This document shows positions 1 through 6,412 of a stretch of 10,726 nt of DNA, piece by piece. Where the stretch lies: the NCBI GenBank assembly GCA_001929475.1, contig LXFE01004230.1, forward strand, positions 1-10,726, in the 5' to 3' direction. The position numbers and the translations under genes were made by a program. Numbering within the stretch: the first letter of the stretch is position 1; every line of letters starts with the position of its first letter. Below the pieces are notes generated by a model. The model was not told the DNA's origin. It was given only the letters and a program-made list of their open reading frames with translations, and made no database searches. The DNA is from Neolecta irregularis DAH-3 (taxonomy: Eukaryota; Ascomycota; Neolectomycetes; Neolectales; Neolectaceae).

Positions 1-204
1 AGTTCCTGGATGATGGCTCCTTACCTTTTGGTATAGGACTCATCATCCATAGACTCTTCACCCGGTGGTACTAAGCTAAGCTCCCTTGTTGGTAGTAGCA
101 TAGCATAAGGACAGAGAACCATCCTTACACAATATACCCCCTTTAATACCTCTCTAATCTCTACAAACTCTCTCTCCTAATCTCAGCCTCAAGGAAACTA
201 AACC
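1..204 (+). promoter_or_regulatory. Upstream region and pyrimidine-rich leader of pyruvate kinase
   Basis: No gene is seen in this stretch. From about 124 to 190 the + strand is strongly C/T-rich and is followed by a purine-rich AAGGAAACTAAACC just before the ATG at 205. A CT-rich tract shortly upstream of the start is typical of strongly expressed fungal genes such as glycolytic ones. An AT-rich ATATA at about 131-136 could act as a weak TATA element. A 9-bp inverted repeat lies at 7-15 and 41-49. The promoter role is inferred from position and composition. Confidence 0.5.
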
Positions 205-2425
205 ATGCTCCCTCCTCAGGTAAATCAAATCTCCAAGTGAGAAGAAGAGTCAAAGTCCCCGCGAACCTACCCGAAATTGCAGCCTGCATGTTTCAAGCAA
301 TACCTGACAAATTTAGCCTTCTTGCGTAAATAGATCTTAATTGTAAACCCTGTACTTGTAGATCATGTTAGTGTAATGCCCAAAGTCTCACAGTAGCCAG
401 TCAGAGGACAACAAACCAGTAAAAATATTTGTCTCCTATGGATTATTATATGCGTTGCTGGTGACGAAAGTTGCCTCAGAATCACTAACCACCAACTTGT
501 CCTTTTTATCTTTCCTGTTTCATCCATCCTTCCTCCACCATGATATTTCCCCATGCTGCTCCAGCAACGAACCTTGAATGATATGCCCTCTCTGTTTTTG
601 ACCCAGTGCTGACTAGGCTACGCTCTCGCAGGTATTTGTTTTGTTCCATCTGGGTGATACTACCACTTTCAGCTTGACATCAATGCCCGTCCCTCCCGCT
701 ATTATAGACGTTCGAGCATCATTGTAACTATTGGGCCATCCACAAATAGTGTGGAGATGATCAACAAACTTAGAATAGCCGGTGGCAACATTATTAGAAT
801 GAATTTTAGCCATGGAAGTCATGAAGTAATAGTATCTCGTTGATAGTATGTTGACTCGGATAGTATCATCAAAGCGTGATTGACAATACTCGTGTCGTTG
901 AGAAGGACTATTCTCATAGATCGTTGGCTATCGCTCTTGATACTGTGTGTCCTAGTTTCCATGACGCCTGCTCATAATTTACAGAAAGGCCCAGAAATCC
1001 GTACCGGAAATACTGTCGATGACAGTGACGTATCGATCACGTTCAAACCTGGCTATCTAATTTCTTAGTATCCAATTCTTGCCGGAGATGAGATGATTAT
1101 TACTACCGACCCAGAATACAGCCAGAAGTGCACTAATAAGATCATGTATCTCGATTACACCAATCTTGCTAAAGTCATTCGAGTTGGGAAAATAATATAT
1201 GTCGATGATGGTGTTTTGTCGTTTGAAGTTCTTGAGATTCAAGATCATCAAAGTGTCAGAGTTCGATGCCTCAACAACGGGAAAATTTCCAGTCGGAAAG
1301 GAGTCAATCTTCCGAATACTGACGTCGATCTCCCTGCTCTTTCCGAAAAAGACAAGGCCGACTTGAGGTTTGGTGTCAAGAACAACGTTGATATGATTTT
1401 TGCTTCGTTTATTCGTCGTGCGCAAGATATTTTGGATATTCGTGAAGTTCTCGGTGAAGAAGGAAGTGATATCAAGATTATCGCGAAGATTGAGAATCGA
1501 CAAGGTGTTAACAACTTTGACGAAATCCTCAAGGAGACTGATGGTGTCATGGTTGCTCGAGGAGATTTGGGAATTGAGATCCCGGCCCCTCAAGTCCTCA
1601 TTGCTCAAAAGATGCTCATTTCTAAGTGCAACCGAGCTGGGAAACCGGTTATTTGGTATCTAGCCGCTGTCAGCTGTGGTTTAGACTTTTAGTGCTACGC
1701 AGATGTTGGAGTCGATGACTTATAATCCTCGACCAACCCGAGCTGAAGTCTCCGACGTCGGGAACGCAGTCCTCGATGGTGCCGACTGGTGCGTGCACAT
1801 CACAATCATTTGTATGACTGTCTAGTGTTATGTTGTCTGGGGAAACTGCCAAAGGTAAGTATCCTGAAGCATCTGTTCAGATGATGCACGAAACCGTTCT
1901 TATTGCCGAATCCGCAATATGTTATACTCCTCTATTCAACGAAATTCGCCTCCTTACTCAAAGCCCTATGGACACTGTTGAAACTGTCTGCTGCTCTGCT
2001 GTTTCTGCCTCTATGGAACAAGGTGCCAAAGCAATCATTGTTCTATCAACCAGGTTCTACACCTCACTTACCTGAACTGACATGCAGTGGCAATTCTGCT
2101 CGGCTCTGTGCGAAATATAGACCGAGTGTCCCAATTCTGATGGTTACCCGAAATGTTCGTGCTAATCGATTCTCTCATCTTTCACGAGGAGTTTATCCTT
2201 TTTTATACCCTGAGCCGAAGCCTACTACTGCTGCGGAATGGCAGAAGGGTGTTGATACACGACTAGAATGGGGCATGAAGCAAGGTATCCAGCTTGGATT
2301 GCTTAAACCTGGTGATTCAGTCATTGCTGTTCAGGGATGGAGGGGTGGCCATGGAAATACAAACACACTCCGCGTATGCTGTCGGTGGGAAATGAGGCTG
2401 ATGGTAGATCTTGACCGCTTTCTAG
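205..2425 (+). CDS. PYK1: Pyruvate kinase, ten exons
   Basis: Converts phosphoenolpyruvate and ADP to pyruvate and ATP, the last step of glycolysis, in the cytosol. Exons: 205-219, 617-631, 673-825, 864-944, 985-1029, 1069-1655, 1693-1788, 1826-2053, 2088-2373, 2408-2425, giving about 507 residues, a normal fungal length. Visible signatures: [12 protein letters not shown] near 24-35, RMNFSHG at 52-58, KGPEIRTG at 89-96 (split from LAIALDT by an intron), the catalytic-lysine segment AKIENRQG with Lys243, VARGDLG ending at 271, then CATQMLESM and MLSGETAKG. The C-terminal effector domain carries STSGNS where yeast has STSGTT. Two cysteine codons and one serine codon are split by introns. The first two exons (MLPPQ, ATLSQ) are the least certain: they are chosen because a stop precedes the second exon in frame and because the ATG follows a CT-rich leader. 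The last exon ends in LRILTAF; without that splice the frame runs to 2445 with an unrelated tail. Intact, not a pseudogene. Confidence 0.95.
220..616 (+). other. PYK1: Unusually long first intron of pyruvate kinase (model)
   Basis: The donor GTAAAT follows the five-codon first exon. The proposed acceptor is CTGACTAG at 609-616, which supplies a branch-like CTGAC and the AG. The length of about 397 nt compares with 34-41 nt for the other eight introns of the gene. In-frame stop codons upstream of 617, and the lack of a nearer ATG followed by a usable donor, argue for a distant first exon. The exact donor is inferred; an unseen noncoding exon inside is possible. Confidence 0.5.
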
Positions 2426-2506
2426 AATTGGAGTTGGGCTATTAGCGATTGCCATTATTTGATTTAGCATGCAGATAGGAATCAAAAATTCTATGAACCG
2501 AAAACT
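2426..2506. other. Convergent gap between PYK1 and MSD1
   Basis: The two stop codons face each other across 81 bp, so the 3' untranslated regions must overlap or be very short. The stretch is AT-rich (TTTATAAAACGCC near 2507). No separate terminator element is recognisable. Confidence 0.6.
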
Positions 2507-4494
2507 TTATAAAACGCCAATTCTATACGTTTCCTTTAAAGTCTGTCTATCAACTTCGGACGGACTACCAACCATCAAGTCTGCCCCACTTCCGCTTTTT
2601 GGAAAAGCGATAACATCTCTGATTGAATCTGTTCCAGCCAGCAGGGCGCATAAGCGATCAAATCCCAGAGCGATCCCACCATGAGGGGGACAACCACTGG
2701 CTAAAACGGACAATAGATGATCAAATGTCTGCAACTTTCCCACAGGAATTTTGAGAACATCTTTGAGAACAAACTTTTGCAACTCGGGGTTATGAATCCG
2801 TATACTTCCGCCGCCCAACTCTATACCATTCACGACGAGATCGTAATGCTCTGCACGAACTCGGTTTGGATATAGTTGAAGAAGATGAATGTCGTCTAGC
2901 TTGGGCGCGGTAAAAGGATGGTGAGTCGACGCTAAGCCGGCCTTGCCCCCTTGTCCTGGCTCATTGCTCACGGGAGTGAATAAAGGAAAGTCGTAGATCC
3001 AGAGGAATTGGAAATCATTGGGTTTACTAGGTGGTAACAAGTTATATTTCACGGCTTGCTCGTAGAACAACTCCCTCGCTTTCCCAAGAGGTGTTGTTCC
3101 GCCCTAATTTGTCATAATAAGAAATAAAGAGATTATACTGATGTGCAATGGGGTCTGTGGTGAACGATGACCAGATCACCAATTTCGAGCCCGAGAATAC
3201 TATTTAAATGGTCGACATTTTCGACTCTGCAGCCTTTTAAACAAGGATTTCCCTCTATCCAGTCCTTCAGATTGAGTTCATTGATTCTCGAGGTAACAGG
3301 TCTGGAACCTTGTTTTGTTGAACATAGTTCACAAGTGGATGTTCTTAGTGCATTCGACAATGTTCCGCCATTTTTAAGGACGATAGCTTCGATTACCGGG
3401 TTGTGGTCAGTTGGCATCACTTGGTTTGAGATATCTTTGATGAGGAGAGGGTTTCGGAGGTCTGGTTTATCCGAGCCGTACTTTTTAGGATGAGCTTTGG
3501 AAGTAAGTGGAGAAATGTACAGTTGAGATGGCTTGACGGTAGGTTAATCTCTTGAATGGTTTATCCCGGGGGAATTGCATTCCTTTTATTGCTGAGAATA
3601 TCATTTTGATGATATCTTCGACCACATTCTGTATGATTTGAGGGGTCACAAAGGCCATTTCCATGTCCAACTATTTCATGAGGCAGGGTTCAAAGTAGAG
3701 ATATACCTGAGTAAATTCGGGCTGGCGATCTGCTCTTAAATCTTCATCTCGAAAACAGCGAGCGATTTGAAAATATTTATCGATGCCGCCGGCCATCAGG
3801 ATCTGTTTATACTGCTGTGGACTCTGAGGAAGGGCGTAGAACTTGCCTGTTTGGCGTGATGGAACGATGAATTCTCTGGCTCCTTCTGGGGTCGATTTGA
3901 AGAGCAAGGGAGTCTCGATTTCGGTAAAGTGGTGCTTATCGAGCAACAAGTTGCGACACAATTGCATTACTTTGGAGCGCATGCGGATATTTTTCTGCAG
4001 GGCGGGAGAACGAAGGTCGAGGTGCCGGTGCTGCAAGCGGACGAGGGGCTTGACTGAGTCGAGGGATGGAGATGACGGGAGAAATGGCAGCGGATCCTGG
4101 GCCTTGTTGATCAATGTCACATCCTCGACGTCGATCTCAATTTTTTCCAGCGAGGAAGAGATCTGGGGCCTGGGTGAAACGGTGCCGGTGATGTGGACGA
4201 TGCTTTCTGAGGGGATGCGGGCGAATTTCTCGATGAGCGCGGGCGAAGGCGAGTTCAAGACGAGCTGGACCGAGCGGGCCGCGGTGTCTCTTAGCAGAAA
4301 GAAGCGGAGGCCCTTTGCGATTTTGCGGTTGGGGACGATGAGCCAGCCATTGAGAGAGACAAAGGCGCCGATGAGATTTGGTGACAGCGTCGAGGGAGAA
4401 TGGGAGGCGCGCGGGAAGGTGACTGCGGGAAATTAGATAAGCGATCCGCAGCAGGCAAACATGCGGGAGTCATGCAGGAACGGCAGCGCCGCAT
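2507..4494 (-). CDS. MSD1: Mitochondrial aspartyl-tRNA synthetase (bacterial type), five exons
   Basis: Charges mitochondrial tRNA-Asp with aspartate; class II synthetase of the bacterial/mitochondrial subtype. Exons on the - strand: 4494-4461, 4422-3707, 3670-3521, 3480-3139, 3103-2507; 612 residues, close to yeast Msd1. The N-terminus MRRCRSCMTP... is Arg/Ser/Pro-rich with no acidic residue for about 55 positions, as in a mitochondrial presequence. The OB-fold anticodon domain follows (VSLNGWL, 33-39). The catalytic core has TPEGAR near 189, SPQQYKQ near 212, motif 2 with ARCFRDEDLRADRQPEFTQ ending at 250, HHPFTAP at 475-481, NGIELGGGSIRIH at 506-518 and motif 3 GGIALGFDRL ending at 565. 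The GAD-type insertion of bacterial AspRS fits between motifs 2 and 3. The start is the only ATG that joins the frame through a 38-nt intron with a CTAAT branch and CCCGCAG acceptor. Introns: 38, 36, 40 and 35 nt. Convergent with PYK1. Confidence 0.96.
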
Positions 4495-4645
4495 TCACAG
4501 ACAGCCATCTCCGCGGACACAGCGGCAAACGACAGCGCGAAAGCGAGCGAGGCAGGAGCGGCGGCATTCGGCATCCACCTCAATATGCCAGGGCAACCCA
4601 GAGGCATTAAACTAAATGGCCCCTAATTAGTAAAACTCCGCCGCC

Positions 4646-4651
4646 TATAAA
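4646..4651 (+). promoter_or_regulatory. TATA box
   Basis: TATAAA sits 50 bp before an ATG at 4701 and is followed by a pyrimidine-rich stretch, the usual layout of a fungal core promoter. It faces away from MSD1. The downstream transcript is not identified. Confidence 0.45.
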
Positions 4652-4700
4652 GCCCGCACCCGCCCCTCTCCGCCTCCATCCTTCCACGTTTTACAACGTT

Positions 4701-5083
4701 ATGATGATTGCACTCTTTCAGCGACCAGCCTTTCCCTCTTTGAGGCAAATGGCTGCTGATGACTGGCGTTCGGCATTCTTGTTACGTTGAGAACGTCTAC
4801 TGTTTCTGACCCGCTTGCATCTCGTGGACTGGACCAAGCTGTTATATCCAATAGACTGTACATTTCCTATCTCTCTGTATTGCATCGTACTCCGCAGTTT
4901 CTCAGGTGTGGGGTTGCTCAAGCTGTGCTTCACCACGTAAAAACAGCGGCAGAGCATATAGGGCTACCATACATTTTGTTCTATTTTGATGGGCTCCGCT
5001 ATCCAGCAGCCCATCGAGATTTAAGCTATTCCCTACATGAAGCCGGATTGCAAAACCGCCTATTACAGTTCAAGTTTTTTTAA
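4701..5083 (+). CDS. Possible small gene of unknown function, structure unresolved
   Basis: The ATG at 4701 opens a 29-codon frame beginning MMIALFQRPAFPSLRQ that stops at TGA. A second + strand frame is open from about 4763 to 5083 and contains VAQAVLHHVKTAAEHIGLPY. A splice from within the first frame (GT at about 4780) to the AATAG acceptor near 4852 would join them, but that 74-nt intron is about twice the local norm. The joined product would overlap the end of uL24m by 21 bp. A 40-nt GTACAT...CGCAG stretch near 4857-4896 has intron-like ends and would give a different, shorter C-terminus. No family is recognised. The promoter evidence is better than the protein evidence; a noncoding transcript is equally possible. 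Confidence 0.2.
4983..5020 (+). other. Hairpin in the intergenic region
   Basis: The arms ATTTTGATGGGCT (4983-4995) and AGCCCATCGAGAT (5008-5020) pair over 13 positions around a 12-nt loop. Eleven pairs are Watson-Crick and two are G-U when read on the + strand; on the - strand these two become mismatches. It could belong to a + strand RNA or lie in the uL24m 3' untranslated region. Confidence 0.5.
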
Positions 5084-6021
5084 CCTTGATGCAATTGCTT
5101 CCAGCAGTGCAGGCTGCAGTTTTGCAGCATTTTTTTTCTTTGCCAGCACCACCTTCTCCCGTGCCTCTCTAAACTTTCTGTTTGGAAACAGCTCTGGAAT
5201 CTTGAGTGGTTCCTTCTGCGCCCCCTGCTTTGGTAAATGCCGCCGCCGGAAATCATATTTGCCCAGCTCACGGCGTAATTCAAGAGGAAACGGCGGATTG
5301 CGCATAGAGGGTATAAACGTTTTTTCGAGAACCAGACTCGCAGGAGTATCCCCTGGATATTCTAATGTTGAGCGCTTTGGACAAGAAACAGAGTACCCTC
5401 TTTATTCTGTTCCGGCACCGGCCAAGGTAGAACTCGATTCAGTCCTGGAATATATCTTTTGAACGTAATCTTTCTCAGTTTCCTATCAAAATACATCGGA
5501 CCCTTCCTAATATGTTTGATTGCAACACTGTACATCAGCATCAATGTCGGAGAGAGAGCACGTTTGAGTTGTTCCATCTTCATTGGGAATCTCTGCCAAT
5601 AGCCGAACACTCGAATACGGAACCGGACAAGAATACATCATTAGATCAAGGGAAGCTGGGGCGGCTTTGGGCTTTAAGAAACCGGGAATAGGTTTTTCTT
5701 TCTATCAGTCATTATCTCACTACGGCGAGCGATAGTTGTGTACCATATTGAACCCCTCAACAGTGAGTTCATTGCGTGCTTTATCTATTTCGGTGACTTT
5801 CCCTTCTTTGTATTTATTATTCCCCTGGATGCATTGCACCTTTTCATGTTATTACCAAATCATAGAGACTGTACCAAGTCACCGACTGCGATTCCCCATT
5901 TACTAAAACGTAACCGCTCGGGAATTTCAGGGGAGGTAAACTCGTTCTTGTATTTTTCTGTGCGCCGTTTGCTTAGTTTAATCGTTAAGGGTGGGTTTCG
6001 AATAATTGTACGGAAGGACAT
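5063..6021 (-). CDS. MRPL40: Mitochondrial large-subunit ribosomal protein uL24m, five exons
   Basis: Structural protein of the mitochondrial large ribosomal subunit, of the fungal Mrpl40 type with a KOW domain and a long C-terminal extension. Exons on the - strand: 6021-5875, 5839-5744, 5701-5562, 5527-5397, 5361-5063; 270 residues. The start MSFRTIIRNPP is basic and free of acidic residues for about 20 positions, consistent with mitochondrial import. The KOW core spans about 44-80: GDLVQCIQGN, KEGKVTEID, ELTVEGFNM. The extension shows features I associate with fungal uL24m: PYSSVRLLAEIP, AIKHIRKGPMYFDRK, RYIPGLNRVLPWP, LVLEKTFIPSMRNPPFP, then a charged tail ending KKLEL. Introns: 35, 42, 34 and 35 nt; each restores the frame and the conserved block it interrupts (for example GDL|VQC). 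It lies head-to-tail downstream of DPB11 on the same strand. The family call rests on KOW placement and remembered family features, not a search. Confidence 0.88.
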
Positions 6022-6412
6022 GTTTTAGTGGGAAGAGTTTTAAGAGTTTCGACTTTTCTTGGAGCAATACCAGTCACCAGCTTGTACCTTTAAATTCGTT
6101 CTCAGATTAAAAATTAAGATCAAATTCTGGTTAGTAGTACTCCCGGAACAGACAAGAGCAAATTTAATAGCCAAAAGGAATTCGGCTGTAAAATGTCCAA
6201 CAGCCATTCGCTCTTCACAATATCAATGAAACCCCGTTTAAAGCATACAGAGTCAGGTCCACTTGTCAGTCTCAAAGATAAACTGGTGTAATTAAACATG
6301 TTACGATTAACACTACCCACAGGGAAAGTTTTGGAAAGATGTCTGGTCTTGATTCATTACACCCAAAAAGAAAATCCATGTATACCGTGACCAAAAAAAC
6401 ATAAATACAAGT
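6022..6412. other. Gap between DPB11 stop and uL24m start
   Basis: It contains the 3' untranslated region of DPB11 and the promoter and leader of uL24m, both on the - strand. The last 40 bases before the uL24m ATG are A/C-rich on the - strand (CCCACTAAAAC). A possible tiny spliced gene in the middle is listed separately. Confidence 0.6.
6120..6357 (-). CDS. Possible tiny spliced gene, about 67 residues, unknown function
   Basis: An ATG at 6357 opens MNQDQTSFQNFPCG. A 34-nt stretch at 6283-6316 (GTAGTG...ACACCAG, with TTAAT near the end) has the ends and size of a local intron. Its removal joins the frame to LSLRLTSGPDSVCF and on to a TGA at 6120. The tail has a hydrophobic stretch (WLLNLLLSVPGVLL), so a small membrane-anchored protein is imaginable. 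A further 36-nt piece (GTATGC...GTGAAG) could also be removed in frame. It would start 55 nt after the DPB11 stop and end about 98 nt before the uL24m start, which is tight. I recognise no family, so it may be chance. Confidence 0.25.

Larger units (their letters stand above)
4495..5062. other. Intergenic region, divergent promoter and unresolved + strand candidate
   Basis: Immediately upstream of MSD1 the sequence is GC-rich (about 4495-4600). A TATA box lies at 4646-4651 on the + strand, followed by C/T-rich sequence and an ATG at 4701. That geometry suggests a small + strand gene, but the ATG frame stops after 29 codons and I found no splice model giving a recognisable protein. A hairpin lies at 4983-5020. 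The uL24m stop codon is at 5063, so this region also contains the uL24m 3' untranslated region. Confidence 0.5.

Noticed and set aside
880-2445. Pyruvate kinase as a pseudogene broken by frameshifts and stops
   Set aside because: Every break coincides with a 34-41 nt interval with GT-AG ends whose removal restores conserved residues exactly, so the gene is intact.
3843-4436. Plus-strand open frame of 197 codons
   Set aside because: It is antisense to the conserved MSD1 exon encoding motifs 1 and 2, so it is a shadow.
6120-6320. FIDIVKSEWLLDIL read as an additional BRCT fragment of DPB11
   Set aside because: It lies beyond the DPB11 stop, the rest of a BRCT fold is missing, and the Rad4-like C-terminal motif already ends the protein upstream.
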